Part shown: one piece after another, positions 1-10,021 of the stretch
Layout: each line of letters opens with the position of its first letter
How positions within the stretch are numbered: the stretch's first letter is position 1
Origin: Delphinus delphis
Lineage: Eukaryota; Chordata; Mammalia; Artiodactyla; Delphinidae
Length of the DNA: 64,000 nt
Assembly (NCBI RefSeq): GCF_949987515.2
Contig: NW_027192650.1
Location: 1,984,001-2,048,000, forward strand
Reading direction: 5' to 3'
Notes under the pieces: model-generated
Database searches by the model: none
What the model saw: the letters and a program-made list of their open reading frames with translations, nothing else
Told to the model about the DNA's origin: nothing
Translations under genes and position numbers: made by a program

Positions 1-549
1 AATGAAATCTATGTCATCAGGCCCTTAGCATCACAATGAGTGGATTCAGGTATGATGATTCTAACTGAAATAAGTCACACAGAAAAAGAAACATCATAAG
101 ATATCAGTAATACACGGAATGTAAACTTGGCTACACAGGAACTGAATTACAGAACAGAACAGGGTCTCAAATTTAGAAAACAAACTTATGCTTGCTTAAG
201 GGTAAAGGTGAGTTGGGGTGCTGCATAAAACCAGAGATTGAAATGAGCACAGATAAAGTTCCTTAAGTCAAATATGGAATAGACAAGAGCTACTCCTTGC
301 TCAACGAAATGGACTCAACACCGCATATTAAACGCCTAAGAATGTACCTGACTAGTAAGTATCGTAAAACCTATGGATTGCTATGTCTCCAAAAGAGAAT
401 CAAGCATGTGTACAGGGGCATAAACGCAGCAGTGATAGGATTGGAGAGGTTCGGTGAGCAAATGAAGACCCTTTGAAGTCATATTGCATGGTACCCATTA
501 CACGGGTCTCAACTCTCCAGGTTTAAGGTATTCTTCCTTCAGCTAAAAC
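1..549 (+). repeat. Partial satellite monomer (M0), 3' third
   Basis: The window opens inside the L1-derived part, at AATGAAATCTATGTCATC. L1-like sequence continues to about 408 (end of ORF2, then 3' UTR) and is followed by the 141-bp unassigned tail. Its variants include AGCATCAC, AAAACAAACTTATGC and TATCGTAAAACC. Confidence 0.95.
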
Positions 550-2128
550 ATGCATGTGGAACCCAAGTATAATCAACCATATGAACGGGAGACGTGTTCA
601 AATATGTCTCAGTTTTCCTCCCCTGGTACTCGGGTGCAACATTCCAGACGCTTTACTAACACTCTCCTCACTTGGAGAGTCAGCGCCTTTAACCTCCTGT
701 TTGGCCCAGTTTGCAATTTCTGCGGAAGATGAACAGGAATAGCGAGAACCAATGAGAGACTAGCTGGAGGTGTCTGGACGGGCAAATTTAACTCTCATTT
801 CCCACCAGGAAGAGGAAATAACCAAAGGCTCAGCGTGCCGTGCCGGAAGCAGATTAGGGCCTGAAGCCATCCTGCGGTGTTGCGGCCAGGTCACAAGAAA
901 GCGAGTTGAAGAAAGGAGCTCAGGGGCACTGTAATTCTCAAAACTGCAGAGTTATAAATGACAGCTATCGTCCAAAAATAGACTGAAGTAAGGCTGCCAA
1001 GAGGACTTGAAAGCGGGGCAGAATTGCAGGAAATCGATTTCAGGAGGTAGACTGGAATTGCATTGAAAGCATAGGAAAAGAGGCAGAACGTCCACAATGA
1101 TGCACTTGGCCAAAAAGGGTGTATGCGTTTTTTCCTGAATATATTCAGGAAAAAACGCATACGCACTTTTTGGCCAACCAAGCAAGCTTGCAAAGGAAAT
1201 CTGCACTACAATGAAGTCTCACTTCCCCCCGGTCAAAAGGGCCATCTGAAAAAAGTGTAAAATCCAGAAAGGCAGGACAGGCCATGGAGAACTGGGAGCC
1301 TTGTTATGCTGATGGGCGGGATGTAAATTGCCAACAACCACTCGGGAGAAGTGTATGCTGTTTCCTGAAACATCTAAAAAACAAAGCAACACAGCCTAGG
1401 GCACTTCCACTTATGGTCCTATAGCTTAGGGAAATTAAAATCAAAAAGACACAGCCACCCCAAAGTTTGGAACGGCTCTGTTTACAAGAACCTCGTTTAC
1501 AGTACAAGTTCAACATCGCAGAAAGTGAAAAATGGATAAAGAAGTTGTGGTATTTACTTACAAAGCAATATCACTCAGCAATGAAATCTGTGTCATCAGG
1601 CCCTTAGCAGCACAATGAGTGGATTCAGGTATGATGATTCTAACTGAAATAAGTCACACAGAAAAAGAAACATCATAAGATATCAGTAATACACGGAATG
1701 GAAACTTGGCTACACAGGAACTGAATTACAGAACAGAACAGGGTCTCAAATTTAGAAAACCAACTTATGCTTGCTTAAGGGGAAAGGTGAGTTGGGGTGC
1801 TGCATAAAACCAGAGATTGAAATGAGCACAGATAAAGTTCCTTAAGCCAAATATGGAATAGACAAGAGCTACTCCTTGCTCAACGAAATGGACTCAAAAC
1901 CGCATATTAAACGCCTAAGAATGTACCTGACTAGTAAGTATCTTAAAACCTATAGATTGCTATCTCTCCAAAAGAGAATCAAGCATGTGTACAGGGGCAT
2001 AAACGCAGCAGTGATAGGATTGGAGAGGTTCGGTGAGCAAATGAAGACCCTTTGAAGTCATATTGCATGGTACCCATTCCACGGGTTTCAACTACCCAGG
2101 TTTTAGGTATTCTTCCTTCAGCTAAAAC
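550..2128 (+). repeat. Satellite monomer M1 (1,579 bp, S type)
   Basis: The inverted repeat is at 1106-1177 with two arm mismatches (GGGTGT on the left, CGCACTT on the right). The L1-derived part is about 1178-1987. Private variants near the anchor are GTATAATCAACCATATGAAC and CTCAAAACTGC at 938. From about 1776 it carries the rare haplotype that recurs 11 kb downstream in M9. Confidence 0.95.
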
Positions 2129-2593
2129 ATGCATGTGGAACCCAGAGTATGATCAACCGTGTGATCGGAAGACGTGTTCAAATATGTCTCAGTTTTCCTC
2201 CCCTGGTACTCGGGTGCAACATTCCAGACGCTTGACTAACACTCTCCCCACTTGGAGAGTCAGTGCCTTTAACCTCCTGTTTGGCACAGTTTGCAATTTC
2301 TGCGGAAGATGAACAGGATTAGCGAGAACCAATGAGAGGCTAGCTGGAGGTGTCTGGACGGGCAAATTTAACTCTCATTTCCCACCAGGAAGAGGAATTA
2401 ACCAAAGGCTCAGCATGCCGGGCCGGAAACAGTTTAGGGCCTGAAGCCATCCTGCGGTGTTGCGGCCAGGTCACAAGAAAGCGAGTTGAAGAAAGGAGCT
2501 CAGGGGCACTGTAATTCACAAACCTGCAGAGTTATAAATGACAGCTATCGTCCAAAAATAGACTGAAGTAAGGCTGCCAAGAGGACTTGAAAG
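1776..2593 (+). repeat. Rare 0.8-kb haplotype, copy A
   Basis: Linked private variants CTCAAAACCGC, CCTATAGATTGCTATCTC, GGTTTTAGG, GATCGGAAGAC, CGCTTGACTA, TTGGCACAG and AACAGGATTAG occur together only here and 11,051 bp downstream. Confidence 0.88.
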
Positions 2594-3706
2594 TGGGGCA
2601 GAATTGCAGGAAACCGATTTCAGGAGGTAGACTGGAATTGCATTGAAAGCATAGGAAAAGAGGCAGAACGTCCACAATGATGCACTTGGCCAAAAAGGGC
2701 GTATGCGTTTTTTCCTGAATATATTCAGGAAAAAACGCATACGCCCTTTTTGGCCAACCAAGCAAGCTTGCAAAGGAAATCTGCACTACAATGAAGTCTC
2801 ACTTCCCCCCGGTCAAAAGGGCCATCTGAAAAAAGTGTAAAATCCAGAAAGACAACAGGCCATGGAGAACTGGGAGCCTTGTTATGCTGATGGGCGGGAT
2901 GTAAATTGCCAACAACCACTCCGGAGAAGTGTATGATGTTTCCTGAAACATCTAAAAAACAAAGCAACAGAACCTAGGGCACTTCCACTTATGGTCCTAT
3001 AGCTTAGGGAAATTAAAATCAAAAAGACACAGTCACCCCAAAGTTTGGAACGGCTCTGTTTACAAGAACCTCGTTTACAGTACAAGTTCAACATCGCAGA
3101 AAGTGAAAAATGGATAAAGAAGTTGTGGTATTCACTTACAAAGCAATATCACTCAGCAATGAAATCTGTGTCATCAGGCCCTTGGCAGCACAATGAGTGG
3201 ATTCAGGTATGATGATTCTAACTGAAATAAGTCACACAGAAAAAGAAACATCATAAGATATCAGTAATACACGGAATGTAAACTTGGCTACACAGGAACT
3301 GAATTACAGAACAGAACAGGGTCTCAAATTTAGAAAACCAGCATATTCTTACTTAACGGTAAAGGTGAGTTGGGGTGCTGCATAAAACCAGAGATTGAAA
3401 TGAGCACAGATAAAGTTCCTTAAGCCAAATATGGAATAGACAAGAGCTACTCCTTGCTCAACGAAATGGACTCAACACCCCATATTAAACGCCTAAGAAT
3501 GTACCTGACTAGTAAGTATCTTAAAACCTATGGATTGCTATGTCTCCAAAAGAGAATCAAGCATGTGTACAGGGGCATAAACGCAGCAGTGATAGGATTG
3601 GAGAGGTTCGGTGAGCAAATGAAGACCCTTTGAAGTCATATTGCATGGTACCCATTCCACGGGTTTCAACTACCCAGGTTTAAGGTATTCTTCCTTCAGC
3701 TAAAAC
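2129..3706 (+). repeat. Satellite monomer M2 (1,578 bp, S type)
   Basis: The inverted repeat at 2686-2757 is perfect. The L1-derived part is about 2758-3565. The first 460 bp carry the rare haplotype shared with M9 (GATCGGAAG, CGCTTGACTA, TTGGCACAG). It has the two-base loss AAAGACAACAGGCC where most units read GGCAGGACAGGCC, and a late ATATTCTTACTTAACGG variant. Confidence 0.95.
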
Positions 3707-5286
3707 ATGCATGTGGAACCTAGAGTATGATCAACCATGTGATCGGGAGACGTGTTCAAATATGTCTCAGTTTTCCTCCCCTGGTACTCGGGTGCAACAT
3801 TCCAGACACTTTACTAACACTCTCCCCACTTGGAGAGTCAGTCCCTTTAACCTCCTGTTTGGCCCAGTTTGCAATTTCTGCGGAAGATGAACAGGAATAG
3901 CGAGAACCAATGAGAGGCTAGCTGGAGGTGTCTGGTCGGGCAAATTTAACTCTCATTTCCCACCAGGAAGAGGAATTAACCAAAGGCTCAGCATGCCGGG
4001 CCGGAAACAGTTTAGGGCCTGAAGCCAGCCTGCGGTGTTGCGGCCAGGTCACAAGAAAGCGAGTTGAAGAAAGGAGCTCAGGGGCACTGTAATTCACAAA
4101 CCTGCAGAGTTATAAATGACAGCTATCGTCCAAAAATAGACTGAAGTAAGGCTACCAAGAGGACTTGAAAGCGGGGCAGAATAGCAGGAAACCGATTTCA
4201 GGAGGTAGACTGGAATTGCATTGAAAGCATAGGAAAAGAGGCAGAACGTCCACAATGATGCACTTGGCCAAAAAGGGCGTATGCGTTTTTTCCTGAATAT
4301 ATTCAGGAAAAAACGCATACGCCCTTTTTGCCCAAACAAGCAAGCTTGCAAAGGAAATCTGCACTACAATGAAATCTCACTTCCCCCCGGTCAAAAGGGC
4401 CATCTGAAAAAAGTGTAAAATCCAGAAAGGCAGGACAGGCCATGGAGAACTGGGAGCCTTGTTATGCTGATGGGCGGGATGTAAATTGCCAACAGACACT
4501 CGGGAGAAGTGTATGGTGTTTCCTGAAACATCTAAAAAACAAAGCAACAGAACCTAGGGCACTTCCACTTATGGTCCTATAGCTTAGGGAAATTAAAATC
4601 AAAAAGACACAGCCACCCCAAAGTTTGGAACGGCTCTGTTTACAAGAACCTCGTTTACAGTACAAGTTCAACATCGCAGAAAGTGAAAAATGGATAAAGA
4701 AGTTGTGGTATTTACTTACAAAGCAATATCACTCAGCAATGAAATCTGTGTCATCAGGCCCTTAGCAGCACAATGAGTGGATTCAGGTATGATGATTCTA
4801 ACTGAAGTAAGTCACACAGAAAAAGAAACATCATAAGATATCAGTAATACACGGAACGTAAACTTGGCTACACAGGAACTGAATTACAGAACAGAACAGG
4901 GTCTCAAATTTAGAAAACCAACTTATTCTTGCTTAAGGGTAAAGGTGAGTTGGGGTGCTGCATAAAATCAGAGATTGAAATGAGCACAGATAAAGTTCCT
5001 TAAGTCAAATATGGAATAGACAAGAGTTACTCCTTGCTCAACGAAATGGACTCAACACCGCATATTAAATGCCTAAGAATGTGCCTGACTGGTAAGTATC
5101 TTAAAACCTATGGATTGCTATGTCTCTGAAAGAGAATCAAGCATGTGTACAGGGGCATAAACGCAGCAGTGATAGGATTGGAGAGGTTCGGTGAGCAAAT
5201 GAAGACCCTTTGAAGTCATATTGCATGGTACCCATTCCACGGGTCTCAACTCTCCAGGTTTAAGGTATTCTTCCTTCAGCTAAAAC
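3707..5286 (+). repeat. Satellite monomer M3 (1,580 bp, S type)
   Basis: The inverted repeat at 4264-4335 has one mismatch near its outer right end (GCCCAA for GGCCAA). The L1-derived part is about 4336-5145. The 5' part has CCTAGAGTATG and CTGGTCGGGC, the same combination as M31 and M37 more than 43 kb away. The 3' part has AATGCCTAAGAATGTGCC as in M9 and M13. Confidence 0.95.
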
Positions 5287-5842
5287 ATGCATGTGGAACC
5301 CAAGTATGATCAACCATGTGAACGGGAGACGTGTTCAAATATGTCTCAGTTTTCCTCCCCTGGTACTCGGGTGCAACATTCCAGACGCTTTACTAACACT
5401 CTCCTCACTTGGAGAGTCAGCGCCTTTAACCTCCTGTTTGGCCCAGTTTGCAATTTCTGCGGAAGATGAACAGGAATAGCGAGAACCAATGAGAGGCTAG
5501 CTGGAGGTGTCTGGACGGGCAAATTTAACTCTCATTTCCCACAAGGAAGAGGAAATAACCAAAGGCTCAGCATGCCGTACCGGAACCAGATTAGGGCCTG
5601 AAGCCATCCTGCGGTGTTGCGGCCAGCTCAAAAGAAAGCGAGTTGAAGAAAGGAGCTCAGGGGCACTGTAATTCACAAACCTGCAGAGTTATAAATGACA
5701 GCTATCGTCCAAAAACAGACTGAAGTAAGGCTGCCAAGAGGACTTGAAAGCGGGGCAGAATTGCAGGAAACCGATTTCAGGAGGTAGACTGGAATTGCAT
5801 TGAAAGCATAGGAAAAGAGGCAGAACGTCCACAATGATGCAC

Positions 5843-5914
5843 TTGGCCAAAAAGGGCGTATGCGTTTTTTCCTGAATATATTCAGGAAAAAACGCATACG
5901 CCCTTTTTGGCCAA
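5843..5914. repeat. 72-bp perfect palindrome (reference copy, M4)
   Basis: Two 36-bp arms with no spacer; the outer end reads TTGGCCAAAAAGGGCG and the centre is CCTGAATATATTCAGG. It sits exactly between the unassigned half and the L1-derived half of each unit. Of 37 copies present in complete monomers, I read 28 as perfect and 9 with one to three arm mismatches. In single strands it could fold into a 36-bp stem hairpin, and in duplex DNA it could extrude a cruciform. Any role in replication, exchange or centromere or heterochromatin structure is inference. Confidence 0.95.
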
Positions 5915-5936
5915 CCAAGCAAGCTTGCAAAGGAAA
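5915..5936. other. Short palindrome GCAAGCTTGC beside the 72-bp palindrome
   Basis: The 10-base palindrome GCAAGCTTGC (HindIII site inside) lies at 5919-5928, just outside the right arm, and occurs in nearly every monomer. M31 and M37 read GCAACCTTGC instead. In restriction digests this would give a ladder with a 1,579-bp step. Confidence 0.85.
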
Positions 5937-6437
5937 TCTGCACTACAATGAAGTCTCACTTCCCCCCGGTCAAAAGGGCCATCTGAAAAAAGTGTAAAAT
6001 CCAGAAAGGCAGGACAGGCCATGGAGAACTGGGAGCCTTGTTATGCTGATGGGCGGGATGTAAATTGCCAACAGACACTCGGGAGAAGTGTATGGTGTTT
6101 CCTGAAACATCTAAAAAACAAAGCAACAGAACCTAGGGCACTTCCACTTATGGTCCTATAGCTTAGGGAAATTAAAATCAAAAAGACACAGCCACCCCAA
6201 AGTTTGGAACGGCTCTGTTTACAAGAACCTCGTTTACAGTACAAGTTCAACATCGCAGAAAGTGAAAAATGGATAAAGAAGTTGTGGTATTCACTTACAA
6301 AGCAATATCACTCAGCAATGAAATCTATGTCATCAGGCCCTTAGCAACACTATCAGTGGATTCAGGTATGATGATTCTAACTGAAATAAGTCACACAGAA
6401 AAAGAAACATCATAAGATATCAGTAATACACGGAATG
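5915..6437 (+). mobile_element. Decayed LINE-1 ORF2 3' end inside the unit (reference copy, M4)
   Basis: Seen by recall of mammalian L1 sequence: CTACAATGAAGTCTCACTTC (5943-5962) resembles the ORF2 region that reads CTACAATGAGGTATCACCTC in mammalian L1. The next segments follow in the same order: GGCCATCTGAAAAAAGTG, TGATGGGCGGGATGTAAATTG, then RSVWCFLKHLKNK encoded at 6084-6122, KWIKKLWY at 6267-6290 and LTEISHTEKE at 6377-6406. These correspond to the conserved C-terminal, cysteine-containing end of ORF2. The frame shifts and stops several times, so no protein is made. The same block recurs in every monomer directly after the inverted repeat. It lacks the reverse transcriptase and endonuclease domains. 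An alignment to a cetartiodactyl L1 consensus is the decisive check. Confidence 0.88.
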
Positions 6438-6724
6438 GAAACTTGGCTACACAGGAACTGAATTACAGAACAGAACTGGGTCACAAATTTAGAAAAACAA
6501 CTTATGCTTGCTTAAGGGTAAAGGTGAGTTGGGGTGCTGCATAAAACCAGAGATTGAAATGAGCACAGATAAAGTTCCTTAAGTCAAATATGGAATAGAC
6601 AAGAGCTACTCCTTGCTCAACGAAATGGACTCAACACCGCATATTAAACGCCTAAGAATGTACCTGACTAGTAAGTATCTTAAAACCTATGGATTGCTAT
6701 GTCTCCGAAAGAGAATCAAGCATG
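6438..6724 (+). mobile_element. Decayed LINE-1 3' UTR inside the unit (reference copy, M4)
   Basis: After the ORF2-like end, the order GAATTACAGAACAGAAC, AAATTTAGAAAAACAACTTATG, AAGGGTAAAGGTGAG, AATATGGAATAGACAAGAGC and AAACCTATGG tracks the 3' UTR of L1 elements of even-toed ungulates and whales (tract with ACAAAACAGAAAC, AGAAAACAAACTTATGG, GGGGAAAGG, and 'ACAAGG..CTACT..'). Similarity fades near 6724. No poly(A) tail and no target-site duplication are visible, so the real 3' end of the insertion is lost or was never included. Confidence 0.75.
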
Positions 6725-7421
6725 TGTACAGGGGCATAAACGCAGCAGTGATAGGATTGGAGAGGTTCGGTGAGCAAATGAAGACCCTTTGAAGTCATAT
6801 TGCATGGTACCCATTACACGGGTCTTAACTCTCCAGGTTTAAGGTATTCTTCCTTCAGCTAAAACATGCATGTGGAACCCAAGTATGATCAACCATGTGA
6901 ACGGGAGACGTGTTCAAATATGTCTCAGTTTTCCTCCCCTGGTACTCGGGTGCAACATTCCAGACGCTTTACTAACACTCTCCCCACTTGGAGAGTCAGT
7001 CCCTTTAACCTCCTGTTTGGCCCAGTTTGCAATTTCTGCGGAAGATGAACAGGAATAGCGAGAACCAATGAGAGGCTAGCTGGAGGTGTCTGGACGGGCA
7101 AATTTAACTCTCATTTCCCACCAGGAAGAGGAATTAACCAAAGGCTCAGCATGCCGGGCCGGAACCAGATTAGGGCCTGAAGCCATCCTGCGGTGTTGCG
7201 GCCAGGTCACAAGAAAGCGAGTTGAAGAAAGGAGCTCAGGGGCACTGTAATTCACAAACCTGCAGAGTTATAAATGACAGCTATCGTCCAAAAATAGACT
7301 GAAGTAAGGCTGCCAAGAGGACTTGAATGCGGGGCAGAATTGCAGGAAACCGATTTCAGGAGGTAGACTGGAATTGCATTGAAAGCATAGGAAAAGAGGC
7401 AGAACGTCCACAATGATGCAC
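6725..7421 (+). repeat. Unassigned 0.7-kb half of the unit (reference copy across M4/M5)
   Basis: This stretch lies between the L1 3' UTR of one unit and the inverted repeat of the next and includes the anchor ACATGCATGT at 6864-6873. It looks richer in CpG than the L1 part. I recognise no coding frame, tRNA-derived SINE box or retroviral motif in it. It might be L1 5' sequence, an older repeat or unique ancestral DNA. I cannot decide without a repeat-library search. Confidence 0.6.
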
Positions 7422-8443
7422 TTGGCCAAAAAGGGCGTATGCGTTTTTTCCTGAATATATTCAGGAAAAAACGCATACGCCCTTTTTGGCCAACCAAGCA
7501 AGCTTGCAAAGGAAATCTGCACTACAATGAAGTCTCACTTCCCCCCGGTCAAAAGGGCCATCTGAAAAAAGTGTAAAATCCAGAAAGGAAGGACAGGCCA
7601 TGGAGAACTGGGAGCCTTGTTATGCTGATGGGCGGGATGTAAATTGCCAACAGACACTCGGGAGAAGTGTATGGTGTTTCCTGAAACATCTAAAAAACAA
7701 AGCAACAGAGCCTAGGGCACTTCCACTTATGGTCCTATAGCTTAGGGAAATTAAAATCAAAAAGACACAGCCACCCCAAAGTTTGGAACGGCTCTGTTTA
7801 CAAGAACCTCGTTTACAGTACAAGTTCAACATTGCAGAAAGTGAAAAATGGATAAAGAAGTTGTGGTATTTACTTACAAAGCAATATCACTCAGCAATGA
7901 AATCTGTGTCATCAGGCCCTTAGCAGCACAATGAGTGGATTCAGGTATGATGATTCTAACTGAAGTAAGTCACACAGAAAAAGAAACATCATAAGATATC
8001 AGTAATACACGGAATGTAAACTTGGCTACACAGGAACTGAATTACAGAACAGAACAGGGTCTCAAATTTAGAAAACCAACTATGCTTGCTTAAGGGTAAA
8101 GGTGAGTTGGGGTGCTGCATAAAACCAGAGATTGAAATGAGCACAGATAAAGTTCCTTAAGTCAAATATGGAATAGATAAGAGCTACTCCTTGCTCAACG
8201 AAATGGACTCAACACCGCATATTAAACGCCTAAGAATGTGCCTGACTAGTAAGTATCTTAAAACCTATGGATTGCTATGTCTCCGAAAGACAATCAAGCA
8301 TGTGTACAGGGGCATAAACGCAGCAGTGATAGGATTGGAGAGGTTCGGTGAGCAAATGAAGACCCTTTGAAGTCATATTGCATGGTACCCATTACACGGG
8401 TCTTAACTCTCCAGGTTTAAGGTATTCTTCCTTCAGCTAAAAC
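6866..8443 (+). repeat. Satellite monomer M5 (1,578 bp, S type)
   Basis: The inverted repeat at 7422-7493 is perfect. The L1-derived part is about 7494-8302. CAGTCCC, GAATGCGGGGC and GGAAGGACAGG are its diagnostic variants. One base is lost at CCAACTATGC near 8078. Confidence 0.95.
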
Positions 8444-10021
8444 ATGCATGTGGAACCCAAGTATGATCAACCATGTGAACGGGAGACGTGTTCAAATATG
8501 TCTCAGTTTTCCTCCCCTGGTACTCGGGTGCAACATTCCAGACGCTTTACTAACACTCTCCCCACTTGGAGAGTCAGCGCCTTTAACCTCCTGTTTGGCC
8601 CAGTTTGCAATTTCTGCGGAAGATGAACAGGAATAGCGAGAACAAATGAGAGGCTAGCTGGAGGTGTCTGGACGGGCAAATTTAACTCTCATTTCCCACA
8701 AGGAAGAGGAAATAACCAAAGGCTCAGCGTGCCGTGCCGGAACCAGATTAGGGCCTGAAGCCATCCTGCGGTGTTGCGGCCAGGTCACAAGAAAGCAAGT
8801 TGAAGAAAGGAGCTCAGGGGCACTGTAATTCACAAACCTGCAGAGTTATAAATGACAGCTATCGTCCAAAAATATACTGAAGTAAGGCTGCCAAGAGGAC
8901 GTGAAAGCGGGGCAGAATGGCAGGAAACCGATTTCAGGAGGTAGACTGGAATTGCATTGAAAGCATAGGAAAAGAGGCAGAACGTCCACAATGATGCACT
9001 TGGCCAAAAAGGGCGTATGCGTTTTTTCCTGAATATATTAGGGAAAAAACGCATACGCACTTTTTGGCCAACCAAGCAAGCTTGCAAAGGAAATCTGCAC
9101 TACAATGAAGTCTCACTTCCCCCCGGTCAAAAGGGCCATCTGAAAAAAGTGTAAAATCCAGAAAGGCAGGAGAGGCCATGGAGAACTGGGAGCCTTGTTA
9201 TGCTGATGGGCGGGATGTAAATTGCCAACAACCACTCGGGAGAAGTGTATGGTGTTTCCTGAAACATCTAAAAAACAAAGCAACAGAACCTAGGGCACTT
9301 CCACTTATGGTCCTATAGCTTAGGGAAATTAAAATCAAAAAGACACAGCCACCCCAAAGTTTGGAACGGCTCTGTTTACAAGAACCTCGTTTACAGTACA
9401 AGTTCAACATCGCAGAAAGTGAAAAATGGATAAAGAAGTTGTGGTATTCACTTACAAAGCAATATCACTCAGCAATGAAATCTATGTCATCAGGCCCTTA
9501 GCAGCACAATGAGTGGGTTCAGGTATGATGATTCTAACTGAAATAAGTCACACAGAAAAAGAAACATCATAAGATATCAGTAATACACGGAATGTAAACT
9601 TGGCTACACAGGAACTGAATTACAGAACAGAACAGGGTCTCAAATTTAGAAAACCAACTTATGCTTGCTTAAGGGTAAAGGTGAGTTGGGGTGCTGCATA
9701 AACCAGAGATTGAAATGAGCACAGATAAAGTTCCTTAAGCCAAATATGGAATAGACAAGAGCTACTCCTTGCTCAACGAAATGGACTCAACACCGCATAT
9801 TAAACGCCTAAGAATGTACCTGACTAGTAAGTATCTTAAAACCTATGGATTGCTATGTCTCCGAAAGAGAATCAAGCATGTGTACAGGGGCATAAACGCA
9901 GCAGTGATAGGATTGGAGAGGTTCGGTGAGCAAATGAAGACCCTTTGAAGTCATATTGCATGGTACCCATTACACGGGTCTTAACTCTCCAGGTTTAAGG
10001 TATTCTTCCTTCAGCTAAAAC
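8444..10021 (+). repeat. Satellite monomer M6 (1,578 bp, S type), most decayed palindrome
   Basis: The inverted repeat at 9000-9071 has three mismatches, two beside the centre (ATTAGGG for ATTCAGG) and one at CGCACTT. The L1-derived part is about 9072-9880. Other private changes are AAATATACTG, GGACGTGAAAG and GAATGGCAGG. Confidence 0.95.

Larger units (their letters stand above)
5287..6865 (+). repeat. Satellite monomer M4 (1,579 bp, S type), reference unit
   Basis: The inverted repeat at 5843-5914 is perfect. The L1-derived part is about 5915-6724 and is annotated separately as the reference copy. AGCTCAAAAG and AAAACAGAC link it to M10 and M14. A private cluster, AGCAACACTATCAGTGG, lies near 6344-6360. 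Confidence 0.95.

Noticed and set aside
550..742. Plus-strand frames of 60-86 codons starting at the ATGCATG anchor
   Set aside because: Two overlapping frames of similar length in unassigned satellite DNA, lost in units with the extra base at CAGAGTATG. No domain or signal is visible.
891..1193. Recurring minus-strand open frames of 62-100 codons (MQACLVGQKG..., MQISFASLLG..., MLNLYCKRGS...) as genes
   Set aside because: They recur in each monomer, overlap each other in different frames, run through the palindrome and the reverse of L1 sequence, and change with each indel. There is no sign of codon-level constraint.
2526..2560. TATA-like GTTATAAATGAC with upstream CCAAT as a promoter
   Set aside because: The motifs are short and about 200 bp apart, and there is no supporting structure. 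Chance occurrence is likely.
2686..2757. Palindrome as a bacterial-type terminator, a tRNA-like element or a miRNA hairpin gene
   Set aside because: The context is a mammalian satellite. The symmetry has no loop, and there is no evidence of transcription or processing. It is kept only as a structural feature.
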